DNA of 64,000 bases from Cordia subcordata (GCA_028554755.1 JAPTOF010000010.1:12716001-12780000), one strand, 5' to 3'; positions 36,395-49,244 are shown, counted from the first letter of the stretch. Numbers and translations are program-made. Notes: a model not told the origin generated them from the sequence alone.

Positions 36395-36731
36395 CAGGTA
36401 ATGAGAGAACTACCTTTTTTGCAAAGTAATCAACATGACCATGATATCGAGATAGCCGGTCCATGCCGAGGATTCCATCAAAATCTTTCATGTCTAGGAT
36501 TACTAAATCTACAACTAACTTTCTACCAACTAGAGTAACAACACAATCATGGTACACAACTTTAGTCACCACACATTCCCTAGCTGGGGTCTCTACACAT
36601 AACTCGGTATCTAATAACTCAAGCTTTACAGGCAACAAAGACGTAAAGCCAAGAGATATGGAAGAAAAGTTTGATCCAGTATCAAAGAGCACATGGGCAT
36701 ACTGATCAAAAATAGGAAGAATACCTACCAT
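36375..36731 (-). pseudogene. Protease domain of the Ty3 element
   Basis: The 118-codon frame contains YAHVLFDTGSNFSSIS, with the aspartic-protease D-T-G triad kept. It is followed by VVDLVILDMKDFDGILGMDR, the flap and LGMD/W block of retropepsins. Gag upstream and reverse transcriptase downstream are in other frames, so the polyprotein is interrupted on both sides. Confidence 0.75.
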
Positions 36732-36739
36732 AACAGCAC

Positions 36740-38183
36740 CATCAGCTTTAGCAACACCTCGAGTTAATGCGAAAACTTTGGCATGGTTAGGTGGCCTCTG
36801 GGTTGGTCGAGTAGGCTGAGAAGTGTTGGCATTAGCTTTTCTTGGTTACTTCTCAAGCATAAGAGGACAATTGCAGATACGATCCTCAGTTGAACCACAT
36901 CTTAGACAAGCTTCTTTAGCATGTCAACACATTTCTGTTGCATGTGCTCTACCACAATGTTCACATCTAGCTTATGGCACATATCGACCCACTAGTTCTA
37001 TGTTCTACTTCTTTGGTGCACTTCTAAAAGGTTTACCTTGGTGCTGAAAATTCCCAGAGTACCCTTTCTCTTATTATCCTTACTTTGGTGATGATGCTGT
37101 CTATCAAGTGTGCAAGATTCTGCCATTAATGCTATCTCATACACTTTTTTAAAACTATGATATTGATGCATCTTAACCCTCTCAAAGATATCATACCTTA
37201 AGCTAGATTCAAACTTCTTTGACTTAATGTAGTCATTCGCGAGCATATTTGGCACATACCTTGCCAGGCTTCGAAACTTGTCGTAGTATTGTTCCACAGT
37301 CAGATTCCTCTATCAGAAATTCATAAATTCCAACACTTTCTGATCCTTAATACCTCTGGAGAAAAATTGTTCACCATAAGCTCATGAAATCCATCCCAGG
37401 TATAAGGTCTTGGTATCTCACCCACAATGTTAATCCACTACTCGAGGGCCTTGCCTGTGAGCGTATGAGCTGCAAATCGAACCTTTTGATCCTTAATGAA
37501 TTCGAAAGTGCAAAAGATGTTCTCCATAGCTATCAACCAATCATGTGCATCTTATGCCTTGCCCTCTTCATTGAAATGAATTGGGTTCAAACCTAAGACT
37601 TCCCTCAAAACTACAGTGTCTATGCTCTCATGCCCTCTTCCTGGTACATTAGCTCTAGCAGGGGTTGCTCCAACTTGTCTCAATAAGGCTGCTGCTAGGG
37701 ACTCATTGTCAATTTGAATGCCTGGAAAGTTCTAGAGAGTAAGGGCGATGGTTGGGGTTGATGTGAGAGATGGCATGGTGCTCTGCTGAGGCACAAATTG
37801 GGACAAAAAGGCAAAAGTGTCTTGCATTGAGGGAACTTGATGCGGGATTGACAAAGTTGGAAATGCCGATGTAGGAAGGGATTGTAGTCTTGGAATGACT
37901 TATGGCACTAAAATAAGCTCAGGCACCGAACCTTGCATGGACAAGGACACAGAGGTCATGCTCGACACTGGTGTAGTCTGGGTTACACTTTGTGGGGTAG
38001 GTTGAGTTGTCCCCAATGGTGCGATTGATGGAATCGGTTCAGTAACTAAGGCCACATTGTTAGTTCTGGCAGTGTAAACCTTGTAGTCTGGCTCCTAACA
38101 CGATTACGCACCTAACGACCTTCAGGAACAACGTCCGCTAACATAGCGGTATCATGCTGACGGTTCACACGTGGTCCTGCCAT
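36740..38183 (-). pseudogene. gag of the Ty3 element
   Basis: An ATG at 38183 opens a frame with an in-frame stop after about 25 codons. Further on, YYDKFRSLARYVPNMLANDY and KKFESSLRYDIFERVKMHQY (37290-37120) are the conserved retrotransposon-gag core. Between 36980 and 36840 are cysteine clusters CEHCGRAHA and CLRCGSTED that stand for the zinc knuckle, with stops between them. The protein would form virus-like particles; this copy is broken. Confidence 0.7.
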
Positions 38184-38323
38184 TTCCTAAGAATACATAT
38201 ATAGAAAAGGAGATTTCAACATTATAAATCACGAGAGAAAATATTCAAGGCTAGGATAAGATAAACATGCTTAAACTATACTACACCCCGCATTATCATT
38301 TTTATCTAGGTTAGGGATCATCG

Positions 38324-38341
38324 AACCTGGCTCTGATACCA
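38324..38341 (-). other. Primer-binding site, exact initiator-Met type
   Basis: The minus strand reads TGGTATCAGAGCCAGGTT, 18 bases of the standard plant initiator-Met tRNA complement. It is 4 bp inside the 5' LTR. Confidence 0.85.
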
Positions 38342-38345
38342 ACAT

Positions 38346-39567
38346 TGTCACGCCCCCAAAACTTAAAGCTCGAGACATGACATGCCGTGGATCAAGAGGA
38401 TTGAACTCCTCGAACCACGAGGCTACTAAAAAATTCAAAAAAATCAAACAAAGCACTAAATACCATTAATTATTGAAATAAAAACTATGAGCTCCAACAT
38501 GTAGCAAGAAAACTCCAAATAACTATTACAAGTTTTTCCCAAACCGGTACACCTAACATAAACCAAACTATCAACAAAGCAATGTCTCATCACTAGAATT
38601 TATTTCTAAAAATACTAATAAAGATAAGGTCATTCCTTATCGCTAGCGTGCGCCCCTTTATTCGTGATCAAATATAAGAACATAAATTTATAAGGGTAAG
38701 TGAATCAAATGCTCAGTAAGTAAGGGTGTTTCCCCCAAGATAGAACAAACGTGAATATCAGAATAATAGGAAGGTTGAAACAAGAAAACACGTTCCCAGA
38801 AAGACATTAAGAAAATATGGGAGTGCGCAGAATTAAAATTCATGTTAAACATAACAACAATTAACTCGTAAAAGAAAGCATATTAAATATCATCTAACAT
38901 GAGTTGTGACTATGCTGTAGTGATTTAATCATAATAAAATCATAGTGAGGGTACAAGGCCCTCATATCTCAGTCAAGAATCAATCATAATCAAAAGATGG
39001 GTATAAGGCCCCCACTGGCACACATGATATGAGTAGAAGGCCCCAATAGGCACACGCATGATAGGGGAGAATATCCCAACAAGCTCAAGCAAACATGAAA
39101 TGGGATTCCACGATTTTATAATAAGGCGGGCATATGTCAATCAAGTTATGTCATATCAAGTCATATCATGTCATGTTAAAACGCTACATCATAGCACAAC
39201 TTATATTATTGGTGTCAATCTTAAACAAGATAATAGCAGTGAAATAGGATAGTTACTTAGGATTGAGGATTAAGAAAAAGGAATCGAGTTGAATCATGTA
39301 ATAAGAATAAAGATGAATTGACTTTTCCCAAGCATGACTAATATACAATAACCATGTCATAAGTAAATAGATATGACAAAGAGTCCACTGGTCAATGAAT
39401 TTGGTTTCCAAACATAAAGTGGTAGACTATTGACATGAGTTAGCATCATATAACCTTCCAGTTGAAGAAACCAAGTTACCAAAACAAGGTTAAAATTATA
39501 CATACTGACCAGGGCAGTGAACAGAGAAATTTTGAACCAAATTTTCAAACCAACGTGGGATATCACA
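38346..39567 (-). repeat. 5' LTR of the Ty3 element, full length (1.22 kb)
   Basis: It begins TGTCACGCCCCCAAAAC next to the primer-binding site. Its outer end, read on the minus strand, is TGTGATATCCCACGTTGG, a common start of plant Ty3 LTRs. The LTR in opposite orientation at about 41600-42832 matches both the 851-bp part and the extra segment, which supports this outer edge. Confidence 0.75.
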
Positions 39568-41599
39568 CTCATTATGGTAAAAGCTAGTTTAATGAGATGA
39601 TTATCCTCAAGTGTTGATGAACAATGAACAATTTTGAAACTGAGGATCAGCCATAGGAGACCAATGCGTTTAAGCAAATTGCTACTTCTTCTGTGTGTAA
39701 GCATTGTTCTCTTTCTTGGATTTGTAGAGTTGCAGGTGTCATATTGGTTGTTTAAAGATCCAGTGCAGACATGTCATGATTGTAAGCACCGGCCTTATCC
39801 CCAACCACTTTGTTGATTGCTTCAAATTCTGTAACAATTTAAAGTGCATGACGTTGTGCAATTGTTTCATATGACCGTTTAAAAGATTCAAAGCCATGCA
39901 ACAATAAACATTACCAAATCAGAATTTTAATTGATAAATTCTATAACTATAAGGATCATGAAAAAAATAATAAATAAATAGGGCTTTGATATTTTTTTGA
40001 GTTGTCAGACTACTAAAAGTTTTGAAGAATGGAGTTCAACAAATTTTAATGGGGTGTAGTAGTGGCCTAAAAATTAGGCACTATTTTTAAGTTGTGGTGC
40101 ACCATAGATTTGAGGAAAAGCTCAAGTCCTATTTATTTTCAAACAAAATAGAACAACTAGAGTTCTAAGCAAAAACCAAGAATTCATTAGTCCAAAGTCC
40201 TAAAGATTGGCCACGTACAGAAATAGAGCTTCTAGGTGATTGAAGTCTATTACTTTAAGGTAAAACTTTTGCTACGAGTTTAGTCTTGTTGAAATAGAAT
40301 CTTGTTTAGAAAGAAGAGGTTTACCGTGGTTTACTTTGATGATTTTAACAGTTCTTGACTTTTAAAGAATAATTTTTTTGGAGGTGCACTTTGGTTCGAG
40401 GACAAAAAATTACCATTGGAGTTATAAGCATTAGTTGAATTGGAGTTTGAAAGGTAAGTATGGTCATCTTGTATTCCAAATTTTCTAGTCTATATTCTGT
40501 GTATCTCTTGATCCTTTGTAATTTTTAATTAAATCCTGGTAATTATTTTCGTTCAATCAATTTTCAAAGTTTTCATTCTTATTTTTTCTTTTTTATAATA
40601 AATCACTCATCTTGTCTCCTGATATGAAATTCTCAAAGTCTAATTCTGATCTCACAAAAATTTTGTGCAAAAGATAGCCACGTGACTTGCTTAAAAGTGA
40701 TTTAGATCTTTTAATAACTCATGGCTTTGCATGCTTGTGGCTGCTCATAATATTTTTTTCTAACTTTCTTGGGATTTTTTTTTTCTTTTGGAACATTGCT
40801 AATGATTTTCCAAAACTTAACGATTAGGAAAAAAAAATGCTTTTGAAAATAATTACCTAACGAGAGATGTACAAAAATTTATCTATTCATTTATTTTTTT
40901 TATTCTAATTTTCCAGTCGTATTTTACTAACAATTTTTTTCTAGTTATTATTCTCTAATTTTAGTAGATAATAGTTAATTTTCTTTATAAAAAAAATTGA
41001 AAATTTTTTTTCCAAATTCTATAGCAAGCTTGACCACCTTCATTTTTTTTTTGTGTGTGTGTGTCTGTGTGGGTGTGTGTATATATATATATATTATCAT
41101 TATCCTCAGCCACATATTCTCTTCCTTTTTTCATTTTTTATTTTATTATTCTTCTTCATTTTCTTCATTATTTTCTCGCTTGAAACCCCTTGGTTTAAAT
41201 TTATGGTTATTATTATCACAACTAATAAGGTGGTTATTATTATTGTTCTCATGACTCAAATTAACAATTATACTAAGATGTATAACCTTAATGTGATACA
41301 TATTATTAAAATATTTGTACTGAGAAATAAGTTGTTCCCAATAAAATAATGCACTATTTAATTTGCTCATTCTAAATTGTCAAACCTATATTATTTTACA
41401 CCTCTAAGTTATTATATGTTGTCGAAAATATAGTTCCTGCTCAAACAACTTGCGTATATCATGATCTAGATTCTTCAGTTAATCCCGTGACTTTCATGCT
41501 TCATTTGATTTTGTAGTAATGGCTTTGTCCGCTTGCTGGGAATTCTAAAATTTCTACCTATGCTAAGTAATTCCACCCCTGTGAGCTTAAAAGTCAAAA
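39568..41599. other. Spacer between the Ty3 element and the inverted LTR
   Basis: AT-rich, with a (GT)n/(TA)n run at about 41053-41093. No gene recognised. Some of the right part may belong to the inverted LTR, whose outer end is uncertain. Confidence 0.45.
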
Positions 41600-42832
41600 T
41601 TCCATGTCAGCATTCTTTTTGTAAACTACATACCAGTGGACTCTTGCTATTATTGTTCTTTTCTTTCATGACTTGGGTTATTATATATGAACCATACTTA
41701 CGGAAATCAATTTATTTCTATTCTTGTCACATGATGCAATTTGAATCCTTCATCTTGATTTTCAATCCTAAGCAACTATCCTATTATAGTACTATTCTCC
41801 TGTATAGGATTGACTCAAATAATATAAGTTGTGCTATAATGTAGCATTTACTACCATGACTTGATATAATACGACTTGACATGATATGATATGACCTGGT
41901 TTGCGCATGCTCACCTTATCTTGATATCTAGGGATCCCATTTCATGTTTGCTTGTGCTTGTTGAGGCATATACCCCTTATCATGTGAACCCGTGGGGGCC
42001 TTATACCCACACCATGATACATGACATGAATTAATTGGCGAATACTCGTCTTCTTGTGAAATGGTGGGATCCTAGTTCTTGCTTGCTTGTTCTTGTTGGG
42101 GCTTATACCCTTATCATGTAACCCCGTACGTGGAGGCATTGTACCCATGTGATTTGCACCAGTGGGGGCCTTATACCCACTATTTGATAATAATTGATTC
42201 TTGATTATGATATGGGGGCCTTGTGCCCACATCATGATTTTATTGTGATTGAACTACTATATCATAGTTACAATTTATGTTACATGATATTTGATTTATT
42301 TTCTTTATCTTACCTTGTACATAGAGTTAATTCTTGTTATGATTAATGTGAATTTCTAGTTCCACGCGCTCCCATATTTTCTTGTTGACTTTTCAAGAAC
42401 GTGTTTCTTATTTCAGCTTCTCTATTATACTGAAATTCACTCTTGTTCTATCTTAGGGGAATGACCCTTTCTTACTAGGCATTTGATTCGCTCGTACCTA
42501 TATTTATTTTTCTTACAGATGATCACGAGTAAAAGGGGCATACACTGGCTATAAGGGGTGACCTTATCTTTTCTTTATTAGTTTCTTGAGAATAAGATTT
42601 TGGTGACAAGATTGGTATTTTGGTTCATGTTAGATGTGTCAATTTGATAATGACCGCTAATAGTTCAATTAAAGTTTCCCTTATGTATTGGAGTGTATAG
42701 TTTATTTCAATATGTGGTATCTAGTGCTTTGGATGATTTGCTGAGGTTCTAATAGCCTTATGGTTTGAGGGGTTCACTTCCCTTGGTCCACGGTACGTCA
42801 CGTCTTGAATCTTAAGTTTTTGGGATGTGACA
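41600..42832 (+). repeat. Solo LTR related to the Ty3 element, opposite orientation
   Basis: The right end, GGGATGTGACA at 42832, is the inverted counterpart of TGTCACGCCC. Blocks such as GATCACGAGTAAAAGGGGCA, ATCTTAGGGGAATGACCC and CTTATACCCAC match the LTRs at 34075 and 38346 inverted. ACCAGTGGACTCTT near 41632 and AATCCTAAGCAACTATCCTA near 41765 match the outer part of the 5' LTR. No pol sequence adjoins either side, so it is a solo LTR. The left edge is estimated, and no target duplication was found. Confidence 0.7.
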
Positions 42833-45770
42833 ATAATCAAATATATAATAAAATTAAGTAAAAGAACACAAAGTTTGACCCTTTATACTAAAACAGAAGG
42901 CTATCAAAAGCCAAAAGTGATCGAATACTTACAGATTCATAAATCGGGCCAACGATTTCATCAATTTTGCCATTTTGGGTCTTGTTTTCAAGATAAATTT
43001 GTGCATTAAAATACGAAATTTTCTACTTTATTAACTTGGTTAGTGTATTTCCACCCCATGCATGAATGAATGTCAACTCCTCTGCACATTTATACGGAAA
43101 TATATTAAACATCATCATAACATAACAAACAAAACTCACAAGAATTCATTGACCAATACATATAGGGATCTTTGAAAGGGGGTTTTGGGGCGGGGAGAAA
43201 AGGTGCTCATAAGGACCAAAGTATTATCTCGGGGAGATGTGTTGTCAAAATAAGTGGAAAAGGGTTCATATGCAGTTAAAATAAGAAATCATTTTGGCTC
43301 TTTAGGGAATGTGTCAAATTTGCTCAAGATTCTTATAAATGCCGCCTTCTACAACCTACAAGATAAGCAAATCGCCTCAAGTACTTTGCTTCTAACTTAT
43401 AAGCAACACAACAAACAAAACTCACAAGAATTCAAACAAAAACCCTATGAATTCGCCTCTGAAAAACAAAAATTTCCAGCACTATGAACTAACTTCAAAA
43501 GGCTAATGAAGCAAAAGAGTTTCAACTAAGCAACAAACTGATTACCTTCCAGATTTCATAAGAGACAAACAACATCTATATTGAACCTGATCACCATCTC
43601 TGATTTCGAAACATCGAATACTAAGCTTTATCGCTGGTTAACTTCTGATTTTCATTGCACAAACAAAAGTGTGCCCACACACGTGACCTGCTTAGCAGAA
43701 GTTCCAAAGTATCAACTTTAGCTTACACACCACAGAGAAAGGGAGTACCGAAAATTGGGGTACACATATTCCGTTAGCTTTCATGTTTAGTGAAAGAAAG
43801 AGTGAGTGTTTACATTAGAGAAAGGAAGAGATAAATCTTTTGTTCGAGAGAAAGGTTAACATCTATGTGTAATGAAAAGAGCATGAAGAGTTTTTTTTTT
43901 TTTTTTGGGTAGCGGACACAAAGAGAGTAACTAAGGCAGCATAGTTTTATTTAATTTTTAATGTTTGTAATTTTTTTTTTTTTGGTAACGGACACAAAGA
44001 GTGTGACCAAGGGAGCATAGTTTTATTTAATTTTTAATGTTTTGTTTTGTTTTGTTTTCTTTTGTAACTAAATAAAAGAGGTAGCACAGTTTTGTTTCGT
44101 CTTTAATGTGTGTGTATGGAGAGAGAGGTAACACAAATTTATATATATTCTTCATTTCCATGGTATTGAACTTAAAAATAGTCTCAACTACTTCAACTAT
44201 CTCTTAATCTTATTAGTAATAATAATACTGGAAGTAATAATAATATTGGAGAAAAAAGGAGCATAATTTATCTCTAATAATAATAAATTATTACCGAGGT
44301 GACAAGTTAATAGAAGTTGATGTGACATGTTTCTTTGAGCTCTATTTTGAAGAAATTTAAACTATATATCGATTATCTAGTCTATGAATCATTATCTATT
44401 ATCGACATGCATAGTTATTTTTTTATTAATGATTCAAACAAGACCTATTAGTGAATTCACCGGTGTTCAACTTGCAGATCTCTTGCAAAACAAGCAAAAA
44501 CTAATTGGTCATATTAGAAACATCGATGTAGTGTCGACCAAAAGGACTCTGACATATGTGCCGAGTGTTTCTAAAGTTTGTGTACCTTTGCTTTTGATTG
44601 CCTGTGATATGGACTAGTATTTGTAGATCCTGGAGGAGTAGAGTTTAGATAAGATTTGCCTCTCTTAGGTTGATCAAATGACAGTGCAGATGATAGAGTC
44701 CCGATAGGATTAGTTTAGTTGAATTCCATTAAGAGTTGGATATTCAGTCGGTTAGGGCACTATCTCAAAGTACTTAAGCTCAATCACGATGAAATTAGAG
44801 TCACATGGGGGAGACCTTGGGACCCAACTAAGTCACTGCCCTCTTTGAGTTAGACAACACCTTAAACTGGAAAAATACAAGTTCGGTCAGAGTTGATCCA
44901 TATTAGTAGCCCATTTAGTTTTTATCCAAGACGTGGTACAGGTCGACTGAAACTAACCTTTGTTTTGACCCTGAGTCGAAATCCTTGTGCAGGGTTGAAT
45001 ATCTCCGACTTGCATTAAGAAGTTTATGCCGAGCACGGGCTCGCACATGTAGACAACTTCAGGTGTGATGTGACAATTGAGTTTCCATAAGGCACCATTT
45101 CAGTGCTAGCTGTCTAACTGTCGACTGGCTAGGCCTATAAATACATCAGATGCTCATCTCATTTGTTTTATTTACCAATTTTTGCATCTTAGCAGCTTGG
45201 AGCAATCTAGCAATTTCTGTGGTCCCTTTTCACCTTTAGCTTTGCTCATCTTTCCCCTTATTAGCTTCCCTTCACTCCTGAGGTACCCCTTTTAACTCTT
45301 TTTACTCGACCTTTTATCTTCAGCGATGTCTTTCTAGTCCGAGTCCTAGAATCAAAAGGTTCACTTATACTGTGATGGTGATGGTAATGAAGTCCGAGAT
45401 GTGTCCCCAGGGTACAGTCCCAGCCTAGAAGGCATGCAGCCATACCTCAACCAAACTCATCAAAGTTGAAGATGATACTGTGGAACAAGTTGAGGTTAAC
45501 ACCGAGGCTTAGGATCCTGCCATGCCTATGGCCACTCCTATCAAAGCCCCCTACGATAGAGGGGTGTGTCCACGGTCCTAGTCGGACCCGTCCTTGTTAC
45601 GAGAAACGTGAAGTCGACAGCCATGGTAAAGGGAAAATAGTTTCAATCACTATGATGTGTGAGCCCCAAACGTCTGCCAGTACTCTAGCCCTCTCCGAGC
45701 CTACAATGTCATGCTAAAGGATTTATTCAAGGTGAAGTTTCTAGACTAAGATGAGAGCGTGTGCTTGCCC
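42833..45770. other. AT-rich region without a recognised gene
   Basis: It contains a tandem repeat at 43891-44042. A 77-codon frame at 44384-44617 has a possible but unconvincing similarity to the copia RNase H tail. The part from about 44640 to 45770 may be the upstream part of the transposon-like ORF at 45771-46039; it includes CCTATAAATAC at 45135, a plausible TATA context. Confidence 0.4.
43891..44042. repeat. Two-copy tandem repeat with poly-T
   Basis: A unit of T-run, GGACACAAAGAG, AGCATAGTTTTATTTAATTT and TTAATGTTT occurs twice in a row (from 43891 and from 43971), with a third degenerate partial copy ending near 44115. Confidence 0.7.
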
Positions 45771-46039
45771 TAACACAAGGATGAACTCGCCATCTATATT
45801 TCTACATTTGAGCACAGATTCACTTGCCTTTTCCTGAGTTTATCGCAGACGTTCTAAAGCAATTCTCTTTAGTGCTTGGCAAAATTATGCCTAGCAACTG
45901 GGAGCAAATCACGGGGTTTTTCCTTAAGGCTCAATCTCTAAAGATGACCTTAAACATTTAGCTATCCTAAGAAGTCTTCAGCTGCAAGTCAGGGTTTGGG
46001 TCAAAATTGGATAGTTCCACTTCCAGGGAACAAGAAAAT
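45771..46039 (+). pseudogene. Transposon-like ORF (putative gypsy-type, PF04195-like), left part
   Basis: The plus frame around 45815-45950 reads LPFPEFIADVLKQFSLVLGK followed by IMPSNWEQITGFFLKAQ. This resembles the 'LPLxPFxxxVLxxLxxxPxQLxPNxWRIxxGF' pattern of plant putative gypsy-type transposon proteins (PF04195). The copia element is inserted at 46039/46040, and the frame picks up again on its other side at 51652. The family assignment rests on pattern memory only. Confidence 0.45.
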
Positions 46040-46419
46040 TGTTGGGGAAAAACATGCAAACACGAAAAACACGAGAAGAAAACGGACACAGGAGAATTAC
46101 GTGGTTTGGCCTTAAAGCCTACGTCCACGGGCAGTAGAGAACAAATTATTATTGATCTTGAATACTACAAGGCTTACTCTGGTTTCTCTCACATCACACC
46201 CCCATGGGGTGTGGTCCTAAGACACCTAATACAATGTCTTAGCCTCTATTTATAGTACACAAGTATCCTAATCCATATTCTACAAGGATAAGGAAACAGT
46301 ATACTACAAGGAAAAGGACACATATTAAATATGTATTGTTATGGTAGAAGCAAATAAGGTAAATGCTAACAAGGAAATTTGTTATTCTTGTTGCTAAAGA
46401 ATTCGGGCCACATTCAGTA
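46040..46419 (-). repeat. 3' LTR of the copia element
   Basis: On the plus strand it starts TGTTGGGGAAAAACATGC and ends CACATTCAGTA. The inner terminus is TA where the other LTR has CA. Confidence 0.9.
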
Positions 46420-46431
46420 AATCTCCACCTT
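46420..46431 (-). other. Polypurine tract of the copia element
   Basis: AAGGTGGAGATT on the minus strand, adjoining the 3' LTR. This is where plus-strand synthesis would begin. Confidence 0.85.
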
Positions 46432-46482
46432 GGCACGTATTCGCTCCAATTAACACACCACCATCCCTGCTGCCAATTGCCC

Positions 46483-47957
46483 CTAAGGCTCAATGCTCCA
46501 CACCGCAAATAGCAACCAAGTCCAAGCAATGCTTGAACTTGTGATCGGAACCACCTTAGTCATCATATCTACTAGATTCTCATAGGTAGATATCTTCTGC
46601 ACCGATATGATTCCTTGTGATACAACATCTCTGATAAAGTGATATCTGATATCAATGTGTTTAGTCCTCTCATGATACATCTGATTCTTCGTCGGATGGA
46701 TTACACTCTAGCTATCACAAAAGACTGTACTTGTATCTTACTGCAGTATAAGATCACGAACCAAGCCTTGTAACTACATGGCCTCCTTCACAGCTTTTGC
46801 AATTGCCATGTACTCCGCCTCAGTAGTCGACAATGCCATAGTAGATTGTAATGTCGCTTTCCAACTGATAGCACATCCAGAGAGAGTAAACACGTAACCC
46901 GTCAGAAATCTTCTCTTATCAAGGTCACCTGCAAAGTCTGAATCACAATAATCCACCAACCTCGCGTAATCTCCAGTCATCTTGTTAAACAGTAAACCTA
47001 CATTCGCAGCGCCACGCAAATATCTCATTATCCATTTCACCGCTTCCTAATGTGGTTTCCCAGGTGATGCCATATACCTGCTCACAACACTAACTACATG
47101 TGAAATGTCAGGACGAGTGCACACCATAGCATACATCAAGCTACCAACAGCACTCGAGTATGGAATACGAGACATATGCTCCACCTCTTCCTCGATTTTA
47201 GGAGACAAATCTGTAGATAACTTGAAATGAGCAGCAAGCGGCACACTCACAGGCTTAGCTTTATTCAACCTGAAATGCTCCAGCACCTTCTCAATATAAC
47301 TCTGTTGAGACAATAATAGCTTTCCAGCGTTTCTATCCCTGCGAATCTCTATGCCAAGAATCTTTTTTGCTGCTCCAAGATCCTTCATCTCAAACTTATC
47401 ACGCAGCTGCTTCTTTAATTCGTCGATGACAGACAAGCTTTTAGCAGCAATAAGCATATCATGGACATATAACAACAAGTACACAAACGAACCATCTGGA
47501 AGCTTCTTGAGATACACATAACTGTCATAAGCACTCTTTGTGTATCTAGTGCCTACCATGAATGTGTCAAATCTCTTGTACCATTGCCGAGGCGACTGCT
47601 TCAACCCATACAAGGACCTATCTGGTTGACTCGTGTAAATTTGCTCTTCAAGATCACCATGCAAAAATGCCGTTTTCACATCTAGCTACTCAAGCTCTAA
47701 GTCATGAAGAGCAACCAAGGCAAGTAAAACCCTGATGGAACTATGCTTCATAACTGGAGAGAACACTTCGTTGAAGTCAACACACTCCCTTTGTGTATAG
47801 CCTTTTGCCACCAATCGCGCCTTGAACCGAGAACCCTCAATCCCTGAAGTACTTTCCTTTTTCTTGTAAACCTATTTGTGACTGACAACTCGCTGTCCCT
47901 CAGGCAATTCAACAAGCTTCCAAGTTTGATTCTTCTAAAGAGACTCAATCTCTTCAC
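46483..47957 (-). pseudogene. Reverse transcriptase and RNase H of the copia element
   Basis: The first piece (47957-47700) is degraded. From 47679 one frame, with stops near 47043 and 46750, covers MKTAFLHGDLEEQIY, the DRSLYGLKQSPRQWYKRFD block, and VYLLLYVHDMLIAA, where the second catalytic aspartate region reads H-D instead of D-D. It continues with FEMKDLGAAKKILGMEI-like sequence (here GIEI) and CTRPDISHVVSVVSRYM. RNase H follows (VDYCDSDFAGDLDKRR, STTEAEYMAIAKA) and ends near 46483, just before the purine tract. The changed catalytic box alone would inactivate it. Confidence 0.85.
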
Positions 47958-48183
47958 TCATGGCACTTTCCCACTGAGAAGAATCGTTTCCAGATATAGC
48001 CTCTTTGTATGAATTTGGCTCATGTCCTTCAATTGTTTCAACAATAGTCAAAGCATAAGCAATAAGATCGGCATATCCATACATTTGAGGCTCTCTAATC
48101 TATCTCATTTCTCGCCCAGTAGCAATGCTGTACTTCTGTTGTTGAGGCACATTTTGATCATGCACCTCAGTTGGTTGAGTTGG

Positions 48184-49213
48184 TTAAATTGGACTGCTAC
48201 TACTACTAGATGGAACATCAGCAAATACTTCCACTTGCTCTTTGACACCGTGGTCTAAACCAGCTACCGCTTTCTCTTTTTCTTGGTCTAATGAAGCAGA
48301 CTCATTGAATGTGACATCCCTGCTGATGAGGAAACCTGGAGACTTTGGATCTGTGCACCATAACCTGTAACCTTTCCTCTCAGACTCATAGCCTAGGAAT
48401 ATGCATTTCTTTGCCCTTGGCTCTAACTTGCCATCCTTCACGTGGATGTCTTTAGGGCAACTGAACACCCTCAATCGAGAGTAGTCAGCAGGCTTACCAG
48501 ACCATAACTCAAAAGGAGTTTTCAATTCAATAGCTTTGGATGGAGACCTATTCACCAAGTAGCATGCTGTATTAACAGCTTTGGCCCAAAAGTCTTGACT
48601 CAAGCCAGAATGAGAAAGCATACAACGAGCTCTCTTCACCAGAGTTTTATTCATGCATTCTGTAACTCCATTCTGTTGTGGTGTTCCTACACGTGTGCGG
48701 TGTCTCACAATGCCATGTTTCCTGCATAACTCATCAAACTCTTTATTGCAGTATTCCAACCCATTGTCAGTCCTAAGATGCTTGATCTGTTTCCCAGTCT
48801 GCTTCTCAATCAACGTCTTCCACTCGAAAAATGTTAGAAATGCCTCATCTTTAGTTTTCAAGAAGTATACCCACACCATCTAAGAGTATGCATAAATGAA
48901 AGTGATGTAATACCTGGCACCTTTCTTGGAAAGAACTTTATTAGGACCCCAAAGATCAAAATGAATATAATCAAGTGTACCTTTGGTATTCTCCTGCCCC
49001 TTGCTGAACTTCACCCTGGTTTTCTTTCCAAAAACACAATGCTCGCAGAATTCAAGCTTTCCTGTTCTTTGCCTACAAAGCAAATCCCTCTTGCTCAGCT
49101 TGGTCAGTCCCCTCTCGCTCATATGGCCTAACCTTTTGTGCCATAACTACGTAGTGTCATTATCACTCTCCTCAGATGCAATAACTACAACACCTGTAAC
49201 TGTACTACCTTGA
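48184..49213 (-). pseudogene. Integrase of the copia element
   Basis: The N-terminal HHCC zinc domain ([14 protein letters not shown], then CEHCVFGK) lies at about 49160-49010. The core carries IHFDLWGP, then, after a stop at 48880-48882 in the same frame, HLRTDNGLEYCNKEF and TPQQNGVTECMNKTL. The D, D and E residues are kept; the C replaces the usual arginine after the catalytic E. The 'LFGYESERKGYRLW'-like GKGY block near 48380 is present as FLGYESERKGYRLW. A frameshift separates it from the reverse transcriptase. Confidence 0.85.
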
Positions 49214-49244
49214 AGAACATATAAGCTGCCAGTCAAGTTCTCTT

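Larger units (their letters stand above)
34075..39567 (-). mobile_element. Ty3/gypsy (chromovirus-like) retrotransposon, integrase deleted
   Basis: The minus-strand order is 5' LTR (39567-38346), primer-binding site (38341-38324), gag, protease, reverse transcriptase, RNase H, then directly a truncated 3' LTR (34925-34075). LTR termini are TGT/ACA. Flanks CTCAG (34070-34074) and CTCAT (39568-39572) match at 4 of 5 bases and are the likely target duplication. No integrase or chromodomain is present. The pol frame stops at its RNase H end and joins the LTR interior at 34925/34926, so a single deletion removed integrase, the polypurine tract and the first 370 bp of the 3' LTR. Frameshifts and stops throughout show it is inactive. 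Confidence 0.85.

Noticed and set aside
39357..39704. 115-codon hydrophobic minus-strand frame
   Set aside because: It overlaps the outer part of the Ty3 5' LTR and its boundary, and its sequence is explained by the LTR.
44384..44617. 77-codon frame with FTGVQLADLL, a possible copia RNase H tail
   Set aside because: Only a few residues resemble the copia 'EDQLADIFTK' motif, and no RNase H or LTR lies next to it.
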